64,000 nt of DNA from Halichoerus grypus (GCF_964656455.1 NC_135715.1:171522437-171586436); one strand, 5' to 3'; numbered from the stretch's first letter, positions 45,683 to 58,065 are shown. Notes: a model not told the origin generated them from the letters alone. Made by a program: numbers and translations.

Positions 45683-48218
45683 CACCTCCTACTCACAGAC
45701 ACACACACATACACATACAGAGGCAAATATTAACTTTTTTGTTGTTGGTTGCTATCTTTAATATGCCAAGGGAAGAAAAGAACCAACTAATGACCCAGAA
45801 ACAGTTTTTGGAAATATTTAGATCATAGTCCTGAAAATTATTTTGAAAATTCTTTATCATTTTGGGTAATTTGGAAATAAATTTATTTTATATTCAAGTG
45901 CCACTGATGGATTAATAAATCAATGTATATCTAGATGTTGTTATATTCGTAAAAAGGTTGCACCTGTTCATATAGTATCAATTTAGATGGCTTTAATTGG
46001 TAGCAAGCTAAGAGTTCAATAGCACATTTGAAAAAAGCAAATTTCTACAACTAGAATAAAATATACACTGATATTATTAAATCAAAGTCTAAATTTAACA
46101 TTTTCCTGATTTAAAAGTATTTTCCCAAATAAATATTGCATTCTACTTTCTCAAATAAATGTTCTTCAAATAGATACTGCACCCTACCTTTCTCAAATAA
46201 ATATTGAACTGTACCTGTCCTTTAAGCATTGAGTTGTCATGCACCAAGTACCTAAAACTCTAAAGACCCCTTTCTGCGTCTTGAATGGAATAAATTCAAT
46301 AGTAAGTGTTGCATGGAATTAAAATGTCTATCTACCTCCCCTTCTATACCATTGAAGATCTTACCATTCATTAGGACAGAGGAGTGGTCTGTGGTCACCA
46401 AGATTCTAACAATTACTAAGAATTCACTCTCTTTCATCCTTATGCCCATTGGCAAAGTAACACAAATTACACAAGTGTTTGAGCCATTTAGATTTTGTTT
46501 AGTGTGCTTTTGATCATAGCAATAACATTTATTTCCAACAATACAATTGTTTGTTGTCTTTATGTATTAGAGTTACTATAGCAGTACAATATATACCCAA
46601 ATCTGTCATTACATTCTACACTACTAGAGCATAGCATTTTTATTTGTCTATTCTTTAGCTTTTTTTTTTTTTAACTAATTTTAAGGACATAGCAGTACAA
46701 TGTATACAGTGAAGTGAGGTGGGAATTGTTTGTTATTCTGAAGGAAAAAACGCACATTAAATTCTTTATCTTATATTAAAGGAATATGATAGGAGTATAA
46801 GTATATTTACATCATTCATGACTTTGATAACTAGAACCTTACCATCTGTCAGATCATATTGTGTAAATAATTCCCATCAGGTGCCTACTAGCAAACTCAG
46901 ATCAATTAGTACTTGTAATGGAAGCTCAGTAATAATTACAGCTACATCTAGTAAGCATTTATTTCCTGTGTGACAAGCATAGTGATAGATACAGTTTAAG
47001 CTGTTCAAGTGCAATACAATGAAAATTATATTGAGTGTAGGGGTATTATAAAGAATTACTAGTAAAAGGAAACTGGGTATGAATAAAGTCTTCAAAGATA
47101 ATGTAGGAACTCACCTCCTATATTTTGATTGCCTAGCATTTGTCATCATGACTCACCAAATAAGGTGATGATCATGCATAGATATTTTTCAATCATGAAA
47201 CTTTAGGCATCCTCTGGATTCAAGTAAGTCCCCTGAACATGTCCTACATCCTGAGAGTGGCTATGGAATAAGAAATATCCATAAGGCTTATGCTAAGCTG
47301 AGAGTGACACAGAACTTATGCCATCTTCCGTAGAAAAACAGCATGATGTGTATTTTGAGCCCTCCACCTGGCATTTCCCCCATTTTATTCCTGGAACTTA
47401 TTCTCCTCATCGTGACCCTTTCTTCCCATATTCATAATGTGTACTTTTAATCTTTGAACCTCATCTTGAAGGTTGGGTGGAATTTTATTTTAAGAAAAGG
47501 ATATTTTTTCATAAAAATCAGGAGTTAGAGTATTGTGAGTGCTTATGGGGTTCAGCAATAATGTAGCAACAGGGAAGGACAATTTTATCACTTTTGTAAC
47601 CACATCATTACTCTTCTCTTTATGCTCTGGATTTAGGGTCTGTTCTGATATGACATATTTCTAAAGATAAAGAATGCACTTCTTTAAAGCATTCTGAGAT
47701 ATGATCCATAAGAGACTGGGAACATTTTTTGCCTTAATAGTGTTTAATGAGCTGGCCACCAAACATTAAAAACACAGATTTTAATTCATTAATTGCTGTT
47801 AGTATTTTATTCATAAGATAAATAGCATCATATAATCATTAATGATCTACTTTCATGGAGAATGTCTTTATAGCATGGTATCTCTGAGATGTTTTCAGAA
47901 TTAATTCTACATTACTAGATTTCTGAGAACAACTATGAATTTACTTTAAAATGTTAATGATAAATTTACTTAAATATTTAACACATAATCGTCCTGGGAA
48001 ATGCAGGAATTAAATTAAATTTAAATTAAGTTGCAAATTGTACTTATCTCTTACATCATTGTAAAATGCAGTAATAATCTGGAGTCAATAATTTGTGGAT
48101 TCAACTTTTGTCACTTACCAAATCAAATAATAGTATGCATAATTTAATTATTTTTCTATGATTTTATAATCCCCTTCCTGGGACTAATCTTATCTTTAGT
48201 TCATCTAAGTTTCTTTAT
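45683..48218. other. Unique sequence, mostly nothing recognised
   Basis: The longest repeat-poor stretch of the window. It contains a degenerate tandem repeat at 46125-46210, a T-run at about 46661-46673, and two related 19-bp words at 46577 and 46689. No exon could be supported. Confidence 0.45.
46125..46210. repeat. Degenerate tandem repeat, ~26-27 bp units
   Basis: Units beginning AAATAAATATTGCATTCTAC, AAATAGATACTGCACCCTAC and AAATAAATATTGAACTGTAC are separated by CTTTCTC-type spacers. A shorter AAATAAATGTTCTTC unit is included. Confidence 0.7.
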
Positions 48219-48231
48219 AAAAAACTCATTT

Positions 48232-48419
48232 GGGGGACACCTGGGTGGCTCGGTCGGTTGAGTGTCTGCCTTCAGCTCAGGTCATGATCTCAGGGTTCTG
48301 GGATCGAGCCCCACATCAGGCTCCCTGCTCAGTGGGGAGTCTGCTTCTCTCTCTCTCTCTCTGTCTGTGCTCTCTCTCTCTAGTTCTCACTCTCTCTCAA
48401 ATAAGTGAATAAAATCTTT
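48232..48419 (+). mobile_element. CanSINE with CT-rich expansion and TSD
   Basis: GGGGGACACCTGGGTGGCTC head, TCATGATCTCAGGGTTCTGG core, an expanded (TC)n in the body (about 48344-48362 and 48368-48382), AATAAAATCTTT tail. The TSD is AAAAAACTCATTT (48219-48231) and AAAAAAGTCATTT (48420-48432), with one mismatch. Confidence 0.96.
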
Positions 48420-48432
48420 AAAAAAGTCATTT

Positions 48433-48838
48433 AGGATCAAAAAATATAGTGTAGAAGTATGTTTTTGAAAGAACATATAGAAGGAAAGAAATTTAATATG
48501 ATTTAGGATCCATATATGAAGATTAAAACTGATAGTTACAGTAGTTTTAATTGCTGTTTTTCACATTAGAAACTATAGTATGATTCTCCTAAACCTACAA
48601 TCGTCTTTTTGCTATAGACTCAGAGATTAAAGCATTATATCTAATTCTAAAACAAATGCTGGAATTGTAAATAGGATCTTATGCTGTAGAAATCAATTGT
48701 AATTTAGATCATCATTTTGCATTAATAACCCTTAATAAAATTAATCATAATTTTATTTTTATAATCATAATCATAAATTTGTTTTTATTTCATAAAATGT
48801 AACATTTCCATATATGTTAGCAACTCAAATATACTATT
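48433..48838. other. AT-rich unique sequence
   Basis: Nothing recognised. Confidence 0.45.
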
Positions 48839-48854
48839 TCTGGCTTTTTTTTTT

Positions 48855-49040
48855 TAAGATTTTATTTATTTGACAGAGAGAGAGATAGCGAGAGCAGACG
48901 AGCAAGCAGGGGGAGTGGGAGAGGGAGAAGCAGGCTTCCAGCCAAGCAGAGAGCCCCATGCGGGGCTCGATCCCAGGACCCTGGGATCATGACCTGAGCC
49001 GAAAGCAGATGCTTAATGACTGAGCCACCCAGGCGCCTCT
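48855..49040 (-). mobile_element. CanSINE inserted into an L1 A tail
   Basis: Reverse complement: AAGATTTTATTTATTTGACA, GA-rich block, GGGGCTCGATCCCAGGACCC, GATCATGACCTGAGC and TGAGCCACCCAGGCGCCTCT. The TSD CTGGCTTTTTTTTTT (from 48840 and from 49041) includes the T-run of the adjoining L1 tail, so the SINE landed at the end of an older insertion. Confidence 0.96.
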
Positions 49041-49045
49041 CTGGC

Positions 49046-49165
49046 TTTTTTTTTTTTTTTAAGTTTTTATTTAAGTTCCAGTTAGTTAAAATACAGTTAG
49101 TTAAAATACAGTATTCCTGTATTCAGGAATACAATTTAAGTGATTCAACACTTACATACATTTTT
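49046..49165 (-). mobile_element. Short L1 tail with internal tandem duplication
   Basis: A T-run, then AAGTTTTTATTTAAGTTCCA and GTTAGTTAAAATACAGTTAG. This resembles the last ~110 bp of a carnivoran L1 3' end. Within it, AGTTAGTTAAAATAC is tandemly duplicated (49080-49109) and a perfect 9-bp inverted repeat (GTATTCCTG/CAGGAATAC) lies at 49111-49132. Confidence 0.7.
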
Positions 49166-49994
49166 AATGTTTCCTCAAAATCAAGTTGTCAATAGAAAGA
49201 CTGTGTAATCTGAATAGATATGATAATAAGATATCTTGTGTCTAAATTTCCATCTTCTTGACTTATCACTCTTTCACCACTGTTCATTTCAGAGTATCCA
49301 GTTTCCATGGAATTTGCCCCTCCATTCTTATCAGTCCCTCGAAATCAAGCTGTTTTTTATTCTATAATTATTCTCATGCCCAGGACCATCTTGTAATTAT
49401 TTCATATCATCATAAACAATCCTACTCTTACCTTCTCAGTGGTGTAAGAATTAGATTTCCTGGTGTTAATTTGTTCCGTCAATAACAGTGCCAAGTTCAG
49501 ATGGCAAAATTGTAATTGCATTTTAATCAGAAAAATTAATTCAATATATGCTGAAGGTGTTTTGTTAAATTAACATTATAGCTGTTATTAACAAGGCACT
49601 ATTAAGTGAATATTGCATAAATTAAATTAAATACTAGATCACTTGAATAGTTTAGGATTTCATGTGCTATCTAGTTTCCTCTTCCCACAAAATCCATGGC
49701 CTATGTATCTGACTTACCAAACTTAACTCATGTGGCTACGAAACACTGTAAAAGACTATTTTCTCTGATAGAAATATTTTTGTTCCTAACAATAAACACA
49801 TCTGCAGCTAACATTTCTTAGGAATAAATTATATTTGTTATTTAAACATTGGCATTCAATTGCCATACCTGCTGTTCACCCTAAAACTCTATTCAGAAAT
49901 TGAATTTTGAGATCTTCTTTGAGGCTACTAGAGTCATAGCTCTGACGTAGTTACTCACTGAACTGCATTTTGCTTATTTATCTGAATTGTGGTT
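49166..49994. other. Unique sequence, nothing recognised
   Basis: No repeat or exon with clear boundaries. Confidence 0.45.
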
Positions 49995-50370
49995 TAAAAA
50001 ATATAGAATTTACCACCTTCGCTATTTTTAAATGTACGGATTAATAGTGTTAACTGTGTCCATATCATTGTGCTGCAGCCATCTAAAACTCATTTTGCAG
50101 AACTGAAACTCTCTACCCACCGAACAATAACCCGCTATTTTTTTTTTAAAGATTTTGTTTATTCATTTGAGAGAGAGACAGAGACAGAGAGAGCACAAGC
50201 AGGGGAGCGGCAGAGGGAGAGGGAGAAGCAGACTCCCCACTGAGCAGGGAGCCCGGTGCGGGGCTCGATCCGAGGACCCCAAGATCATGACCTGCGCCAA
50301 AGGCAGACGCTTAACCATCTGAGCCACCCAGGTGCCCCCAACCTGCTATTTTTAAAACCGGATAGGTTTT
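49995..50370 (-). mobile_element. Old L1M 3' fragment split by a CanSINE
   Basis: ATAGAATTTACCACCTTCGC, TTAAATGTACGGATTAATAG and CATTGTGCTGCAGCCATC, then GCAGAACTGAAACTCTCTAC, fit the same L1M 3' sequence as 18895-19060. It ends at CAATAACCCGC, where the SINE entered. Confidence 0.65.
50143..50339 (-). mobile_element. CanSINE with TSD, nested in L1M
   Basis: Reverse complement: AAAGATTTTGTTTATTCATT, GAGAGAGAGACAGAGACAGA, GGGGCTCGATCCGAGGACCC, AGATCATGACCTGCGCC and TGAGCCACCCAGGTGCCCCC. The TSD is AACCCGCTATTTTT (50129-50142) and AACCTGCTATTTTT (50340-50353), with one C/T difference. Confidence 0.97.
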
Positions 50371-50503
50371 CTGGATTTGGAAAAGCTCTCTCCTTCTTCA
50401 CTTCCCTTTTCTTCCATGAATGTCGACTTTAAATTGACTTTGAGAAAACAAACATAAACACTCATTTTAATGGACAGGTATTAAGACTGTTTAATAATAA
50501 GAC

Positions 50504-50870
50504 TGCTACAGGATTTCTTCTTTTCTAAGTGCCCCCAGTTCTTGGTCATGCCGCTTCGAAGAATGAAGAGGTAGACCAGACATAGTGGTGGGCAGCAAAG
50601 CAAGGTGATAGCAGAGCTCCGGAAGAGCGGACCCAAAAGGGTTGTCACTGGAGTTGCTAAGTCTAGGAGTTTTTATGGGCTTGTTGGGGGCTTGTTTTAA
50701 TCTGATTAAGCCTCCAGGCACCTGTCATCGAATCAGGTTTTTGTCAACTATCACGTGGGAAAGGGTGGAGGGCTCCTTGTAGGGTGGTGTAAAATCCTTT
50801 TACCGGTGGTTTCCTTTTAGGGCAGGGCTCCCTTGTCCCTGCCTGCCTTTCTTCCAACTATCCTCCATCA
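50504..50870 (-). mobile_element. Probable solo LTR of an endogenous retrovirus
   Basis: A block of about 367 bp, clearly GC- and CpG-richer than its flanks. Read on the minus strand it begins TGATGGAGGATAGTTGG and ends AAATCCTGTAGCA, the TG...CA ends expected of an LTR. A CATAAAAACTCC motif is a TATA-box candidate and CCCTAAAAGG lies upstream. Flanking AGAC/TGAC could be a 4-bp TSD with one mismatch. No gag, pol or env sequence adjoins it, so it would be a solo LTR. The 71-codon minus-strand frame within it is incidental. Class (ERV1/gamma-like) is only a guess. Confidence 0.6.
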
Positions 50871-51510
50871 TGACCAAACTGTAATTCATCTAGCTATTTG
50901 ACAGACATTATTTCACTGCTTTTTCCCTGCAGTCCCTTTGCCATGGACTGTATCAGCATCACACTAAAGATGAGTAGAGGACACTCAGGTTGTCATGTCC
51001 CTGTGTAGAATCCCTGAGAGAGGGAAGTTGTCATTGTTGGAAATGTGATGGATCTAGTTACTATTAAATACTTTAAATCAGCTACATAAGTGGGAAGCAT
51101 AGGCATGCTTCTGTTTCACTATGACACTCTGAAACCATTTAAAATTCATAAAATTCTCATCGAGGGAAAACAAACAAAAAATAGTCGGAGCGCCACCCAC
51201 TGGTACCCTCCACCACCCAGTCCGAGGAGACAAGACCCAATCCAGATAAGCACTGTGTGCCTATGTGGGGTGGTAATTAAAGAAAGCTGAGGAGACTGTA
51301 TCACAGAATCCAGTTAGTTTCTTCCTAACTCACATGATCACCAAGGGGCATAAATGGGACTAATGTCCTTTCGTCTCTCAATGTTCTTTCCACTTGGCCA
51401 TGTTGGAGAGGTTTTGCCTTATCACTGCCAATTTAGGAGTTTCAAAGCAGTATAAAACTGCCCTCAGGAGACTGAATTATTGTTTCTGATTTCTCTCATA
51501 TAAATGCCAT
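50871..51510. other. Unique sequence, nothing certain
   Basis: 51170-51260 is somewhat GC-rich (GGAGCGCCACCCACTGGTAC) but unrecognised. Confidence 0.4.
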
Positions 51511-51546
51511 GGAAAACAAAAAAACAAACAAACAAACAAACAAAAA
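51511..51546. repeat. (AAAC)n simple repeat
   Basis: Five or more CAAA units preceded by an A-rich run. Confidence 0.92.
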
Positions 51547-51629
51547 CAACTCCAAAGCCAAATAATTCAAATGCTAAGTTGTATTTGGCTTTGTTACTTT
51601 ATTTGTTTTTAGGCACAGCCCTGAAGAGA

Positions 51630-51720
51630 ATGTATAGTGTTTCAGGGCAGGGTCTCTGTCCTATTCATCATCATATCCCTCAGGCTCTCTCAGTATCTGG
51701 CTTATTGTGGATAGATAAGA
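51630..51720 (+). repeat. L2-like 3' end remnant
   Basis: TTTCAGGGCAGGGTCTCTGT, CCTATTCATCATCATATCCC and CAGTATCTGGCTTATTG fit the L2 3' end ('gggcagggac..tgtctt...cccagtgcctggcac'). Confidence 0.6.
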
Positions 51721-54650
51721 AAGTTTGAAAAGTAAGTGGAAAATGGGCTTCTAGTTAGAATACCTTAGAAACTGCCTGATTTCTGTTCCAACTGTGCAAG
51801 TTCCACATTTGCACACACCACCACCAAAGCAATGGTTAGAAGGGGTGTCTTAGAATGGAAAAGCAAGCTGGAAGTCTGTAAGTTAGAAATATTTTTTTTT
51901 ATTTCTTTTTATTTCTTCTATAAATTCTCTAAGGATTTATAAAATTTACTTATATAATCAACTTCATATAATGACTTCTAGATGCTATTTAGAAATCGGC
52001 CAGTTGTGCCAGATAAAAATTATCTGAGATCATAATGCAAATCAGTCATCAAAAATGTATAATAAAGCCTTAGAATTTATATAAATTCTACTATGCACTT
52101 ATTTTATATTAGAGAAATACATTCCACAGCACATACATAATTAAATGTAAATGTATGCTGAAAAAGCTCATAATCATGAAAAATACATATCCTGATGGAC
52201 TACTTTTATTTGGCAACCTTTTCCTTCCAATATCTGTCTTAATATTCAAGAGTAGATTAGAAATTATATCTACAGTCCCAACTCTTTCTATGAAATATGT
52301 ATAAGAGTAGGTATAGATAATTTATTTTCCTTCAGCTGTCCATAGAAATGGATAATTGCATCTTTCTGAAAACTTAAGCCATTAGGTCTCTTCTAACCTT
52401 TAACTATACCTTTATAGACTTTAATATCATCAGCTAGTACAACTTAGTTATGCACTATTATTTGAAGGTGTTCATCCCATTTCTCTAGCATCTTTTATGT
52501 TGTAACATTTACACAAAGTATCAGTTCATATGGCTTTATTGCTTGACTTAAATTAAATTCTTTAGTGACAAAACTTTCAAAAGAATAAGAGTTTTTACTA
52601 TTTAGTTAAATAAGTTGATGATGACATCTCTCTTGTACATTCCGTTCCATTTTTCTATAATTCTGAAACTAAGAAATAAAATCAATTCGTTAAAAAATAA
52701 AATAAGTTGATGTAGAAAAGATTTTTAAAGTATTACTTAAACTGGAAGAGAAGTGGGAGGAGAATGGTTTAATAATCTCACAGTTAATTATTTTACGGGG
52801 CACGCTAACTGCCTTTTATCCTCCCTAAGTATAGGACAAGGAAAAAGATTTAAACTGCCATAAGGGAGAAATAAGTTGCATAAAAGAAACATTCTAATGA
52901 TTAGAGTTTGTTAGTAGTATCGAAGCAGATTCCTAGCTGAAACTTCCAGAATTTTATATCCTAGAGAGTTTAAGGAAAGTTGCAGGTAATCAATTGTCTA
53001 GTATAGCTTAGATTAATCTTGCCTGGAGGCAAGGAGATAAATTAGTCAAAACTAGGGAAGCTGATCCAACCTCCCGTGGCTATGATCCTGTATTTCCTGA
53101 ATTGGATTGCTTAGCCCATTTAGAGAATGAGGGCTTTAAGAATTTAAGGTCACACATCTAATTCTTATTTCAACCTGTCAGTTTCCCTTTCTTCTGAGAT
53201 CATGGACTCTACCCTTACCCTTGACAATTTATCTTGAAACTTTCACCCATTGACAAAACAAGGTAATCCAAGTGGCCAAGCACCCATTCATCCCCACAAG
53301 TCTCTAGAAGATGCCTCATGAGAGCTGGACTCTCAACACCAAAGGAAGATGCAAAGAAGAGGTGGCTCATTATAATTTTTGATTGTAAAAACATAGAAAA
53401 GGTAAAATTAGCCTATCAAATTCTGATTCACCTTTATCAAGAAAAGAGAGAAACTTAGAGGCTTGTTCTCTTTTCTCCTTCAGTGACTTATGCTGGGTGA
53501 TTTTGAATTTTTCAATCTCTTCATTCCTGATGAGTAAGAAACTTCTCAGCTGTATTAACTGAATCTACCAAAATATTTTGTTTTGAAAAATAAACAATTA
53601 AGAAAAAAATAATGTATTTCCATTTATTTTTTAATAGTAGAGTTTCCTTAAACACTGGCTATAAGAAAATAAAAACACATGAACTGGTTAATATTATAAA
53701 TAATACAATAAGTCCCCACTGTGTAAAATAATGCAAAAATCTATATTTCATGAAGTCACCATAATTCAAATACATAAATCTCTTATATTAAAAAATAACT
53801 TACAAAACGTGTGATGACTTCTATCAGCACGTAGTCAGAATCTTTTACTCAGATGCTAATTGTGATCTATTAATCATCATTTAGGTAGGTGTGGCCATAC
53901 ACTGAGTGTTTTATTTTGTTGATAAAACAAAAATTTACCTCAGGAATGACTTGCTGATTAGGAAAACTGAATTCTCTTAAGCTTGGGACTTGGAAAATCA
54001 ATAATTGGAAAGATAAATGTTTAGGGTCTTAATGAAAAGCAAGTATAATAAAATCCTCTCTAAGATCCTGAGGCATCATCTAAATTTAATAGAAGTGGTA
54101 ACTAAGTGTTCAAAGACTGAGGAGACTGAGGAGAGCCTGAAAACTTGGTTCAGTGCCTTGAAATATTTGTCTCTTTACAGTGATAAATGAGTTTTAATCA
54201 ATTTGACTGTAGAAATAGAACCAGAAGGAGCATTATTCTAAGTGGTATCAATAATCAAGGAAGAAAATCCTGATATTAAGTGCTCACCATCTTTCTCAGT
54301 AGTCGTTTGAGATGAACTCAAGATAGGAATAGAAAGAACTTGATTATAACATACAAGTTTGCCCATACTTATTTACAAAATTGTCTCAAAATATAGTTTA
54401 TTTTCGGAGAAAACTTGTCTCCTTGAAATAAGATTTCCTAAAATTCATCTACAGAAGCTGGCCTAATGTTTTATGGAGCCATATGTTAATTATGTTAATG
54501 TGACTAGCTAATTAATAAATCCCCTATATTGATGAATATAATAAATCACATTTTTATAATATCCTTGATATACATATAATCACATAAAAGGCTATAATAT
54601 ATTGTAACAATGAATTTCAGTCTATACTTTATGTCTCAAGTGTCTACCTT
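51721..54650. other. Long repeat-poor AT-rich stretch
   Basis: About 2.9 kb without a supportable repeat or exon. ACAATAAGTCCCCACTGTG at about 53705-53723 is slightly reminiscent of a Tigger-type terminal sequence, but this is not enough to call. Confidence 0.45.
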
Positions 54651-54658
54651 AAGAATAT

Positions 54659-54856
54659 GGGGCGCCTGGGTGGCTCAGTCGTTGAGCGTCTGCCTTCGGC
54701 TCAGGTCATGATTCCAGGTCCTGGGATCGAGCCCCGCATCGGGCTCCCTGCTCCGCGGGAGGCCTGCTTCTCCCTCTCCCACTCCCCCTGCTTGTGTTCC
54801 CTCTCTCGCTGTCTCTCTGTCAAATAAATAAATAAAATCTTTAAAAAAAAAAAAAA
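54659..54856 (+). mobile_element. Young-looking CanSINE
   Basis: GGGGCGCCTGGGTGGCTCAG head, GTCGTTGAGCGTCTGCCTTC, GGGATCGAGCCCCGCATCGG, CTCCGCGGGAGGCCTGCTTC, CT-rich stretch, AAATAAATAAAATCTTT and 16 or more A. Its CpG sites are the best preserved among the SINEs here, indicating recent insertion. The detectable TSD is short, AAGAATAT at 54651-54658 and 54857-54864. Confidence 0.97.
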
Positions 54857-54864
54857 AAGAATAT

Positions 54865-57520
54865 ATATTTATATATATATCACTTTCTGTTTGAGAGTTT
54901 TTTTTTTAAATGTCAATATTTACCTTCAAGAGTTTACCAATAACATATAATCAATGTGTATAGACAAATAATTTCCTAAGAATTTGAATGAAAAAAATAT
55001 TTTAAATTATGCTTATAAAATATCAAACAATGTGGTATTTGGATTGGCACCAGTAAGTAGCACAAACTATTTCCCTATTTCCATAGCCCTTCTCTACAGA
55101 TTTTCTCATCAGACTCATTATGTCAGTTCAGAGTTCCAGCATATTGACTGCCTCTAGGCAGCCTGTGAATAGGAACGAAAAAGTTCTCAAATCTTCAGTC
55201 ACTGTAGGGCTTCGGTCACGTTTTGCCCCCAAGTCACATATAAGGCAAAAGACATGAAATTATAATGTGATCACTCGTAATGTTTCTGAAGTTCCAATTT
55301 AGAATTTTCACAGCCGTTTATTGTTTTATAAGTATAATGTTAATCCTAATGCATTGTGTATCGTACAAACTCCTACTATAATGGAGTTTGTATATTCCTA
55401 CTATAATAGTTTCTTGGAAATCTACTCAAGCATTTGTATTTGTAAAGAAAGTAAAGACTTCAGGTATTATATATATATGCATATATATATGAAATATATA
55501 TATGAAAGAAAATAAACATTTAAATTGAATGTATTTAAAATAACTACTTTTTTATATATTAACACCATGTATCAGAATCCATATGAAAATTGGAGACATG
55601 TCCTATATTAATCAGCTCAATGCAGTTATAAATAGATTTAATTGGCATTGGGATTTAAAGCTTACTTACTAGTGTGTAACCAATTAATAGAATTTTCAGC
55701 TCACTCAGCATATGACTTCTTTAACGATAAGCTGAAGTTCTGAAAATAAATACTTAAAATGACTATGCGTATGATTTTTAAATTACTCTCCCGGTCTTTG
55801 GAGAAATTAGGGAACTACACATAGTACCTAAGGCTCTGATATGAAGCAAAATAAGGATGCAATATGGTAGGAAAAAAATGATCACAGGTTAAAACAGTGA
55901 TACAATAAACAATTACCATAAGTGAACTTTTACACTACTATAACTTTTCAGAATGTAACTAAAAATTAATTTTTAGAAAACTTTTCCAAAAAGTTACATG
56001 AAAATATATGCTATTTTGAAAGGTTTAGTTTGACACCCAATGCTTCATTGGTTTGCAATAAATAACACTGGAATTTAATTTTTTATCAAAATGATCCTCC
56101 CTGCTAACTGATAGAACTGATTGCTATCATTACACTTTAATCAATTTCCAAATTCTGTATATATTTTTTATTCTTTGTACTCTAAATACAAAGTTATGTT
56201 TGAAAGTTCTGTGGTCTTATCCTCTCTACCTCTTCTCCAAAAAGATGACTCTTTATTCCAAATAGTTCTTTTTAATCTAAATTTTCTTAATTATCTTCCC
56301 AAACCTTAAACTAGACCTAGACATCTTTCAGTTTCCTTGAATGATTGGCTGTTCTTCTTGTGCTCCAATTCCCTGCAGTGACTGTGGTCTGAATTTGCAT
56401 TCTAATTCTCAATTATGCATGTTCCTCAAACTCCACCTATAAATTTCTACTTCTTGGCACTGTTCCATAATTGCCAGATTACTGCACAGGAATATTGTGA
56501 CTCTACAGCAACATTCTGAAATCATGGATTTAAGATTTATGTAGATTCTTTTAGGTGTTTTTAATATCTACTCTAACCTCAGGACAGTTGCCCTCCCTAC
56601 ATGCTACAATTCCCTGATTACCTTGCATTTCTCCATCATCTCTTACCCCCTCCTCGCCAAAGATAACTCAGTTATCTTCAGCTAAAGTGCTTTAGGCACC
56701 ACCTTTTTTAGGGCCTAGTGTCACTTAATGATATATTTTTCCTCTATATGACCAAAAGAATTATTAATATATTGGTTGAAAGCTTTAGAGAGAAACTTTG
56801 GCCAGAGTCTGAAGCTTTTCTTTTCTTCATTAAAAAAAACAACACTATTTTGGATTTAAAAATAACCTATTTTTCACACATAAAGAAAATATCCTTTTGC
56901 TTTCTAGATTATACTGAACACAGGTTCTAGTGTGTATGTTAAGCAGAATCTGACTATCTACTTTTAAAATCTAAGGATATTTCAGGGTCATTCAAGCAAA
57001 CCATTTTCAGTTCTCCAAATTAGAGATTTATGTCAATATTATATTTGACCTTTGTACTTTTTTTTAAATCAGTAAAGCCCTAAGCAGAAGAAATTTCTTT
57101 AATTTACTTGATATGTGTTCAAATCCACCCCCCCAACTTCAAGGGCCTAAAACAAGTTTTGAATGAATCAATAATTAAATGCATGAATTTGCAATGTAAA
57201 ATTCATATGTTCAGTTAAGACATTCCATGTACAGACAGATTTGTAGCCTATGTTTCCATTGCATGTGTGTTTTAGTTTCTCCATGCTCAGTAGTCATTTT
57301 GTATCAACCATGATTCTAGGCACAGATTTTCCTTTTGGTACCCTCTAAGAGGCACTCTGCTGACAAAGGAAAAAAAATGAGACTGGAGGTCAGGAGATAA
57401 CGTGTTTTGTTTTGTTTTCTAGCTCTGCCACTAACAGAGGTACTTTGGACAAATCATTGGACCCTGTAGTTTACAAAGTCATAAATTCAGAGGATAGGAT
57501 GCTGTTTAGTTCTTAATGGC
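54865..57520. other. AT-rich unique sequence
   Basis: No supported repeat or exon over 2.6 kb. (TA)n-rich stretches lie at about 54862-54881 and 55469-55504. The plus-strand frames of 62-70 codons show no domain. Confidence 0.45.
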
Positions 57521-58065
57521 TGTAGCAGATTGTATTTTCCAAAAATAGTTGCAACAATATCTCCCATCCAACCTGCTCTTCTACAACATGATCTAGACAT
57601 TCCCCTCAAGAGGTGGGGTCTAGGGTCCCTCTCCTTGAATCTGGGTGGGCTTGAGCCTTGCTTGCTACCAGTAGAAGTTGCAGAAGTAACAGTAAGTAAC
57701 ATGTGAGGCTTGGGGAGAAAAGGCAATGTAATTCAGGGTTGGTTTCCTGAAACACTTGAGCTGGAGCCCTGAGCTATCCTATAAGCTCTTGCCAGCCCTG
57801 AGTCCATTATGCTTTAAAGAAGCCCAAACTAGATCACATAGGAAGATCATGCAGAGAAAACCAGGCAACCCTCAACTGCTCCAGCCTCCCATTGTTCAGC
57901 TTTGGCCAATCTAAGAATGCAGACACATGAGAGACCCTAAGCTACAGTCATCCAACCAAGACCTTCTTGAATTCCAGAGCCACAGAAAATATGAAAGATA
58001 ATAGAATAATTTTTGTTTTAAGCTACTATATTTTGAAATTATTTTTATGCAGCATATGTATTCAT
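57521..58065 (+). mobile_element. MLT1-type LTR (ERVL-MaLR)
   Basis: Begins TGTAGCAGATTGTATTTTCC and includes ATGATCTAGACATTCCCCTC, AAGAGGTGGGGTCTAGGGTC, TTGAATCTGGGTGGGCTTGA, AAGAAGCCCAAACTAGATCA and CAGACACATGAGAGACC. It ends TTTTAAGCTACTATATTTTG with TTTTTATGCAGCATATG. The order is that of an MLT1 LTR. It is strongly diverged, consistent with great age. Confidence 0.85.

Noticed and set aside
50504..50870. CpG island or gene promoter
   Set aside because: The GC-rich block is too short and shows LTR-like termini, so an LTR is a better explanation.
53700..53900. Tigger/MER2-type DNA transposon
   Set aside because: Only a short vaguely similar stretch (ACAATAAGTCCCCACTGTG) and no second terminal repeat found.
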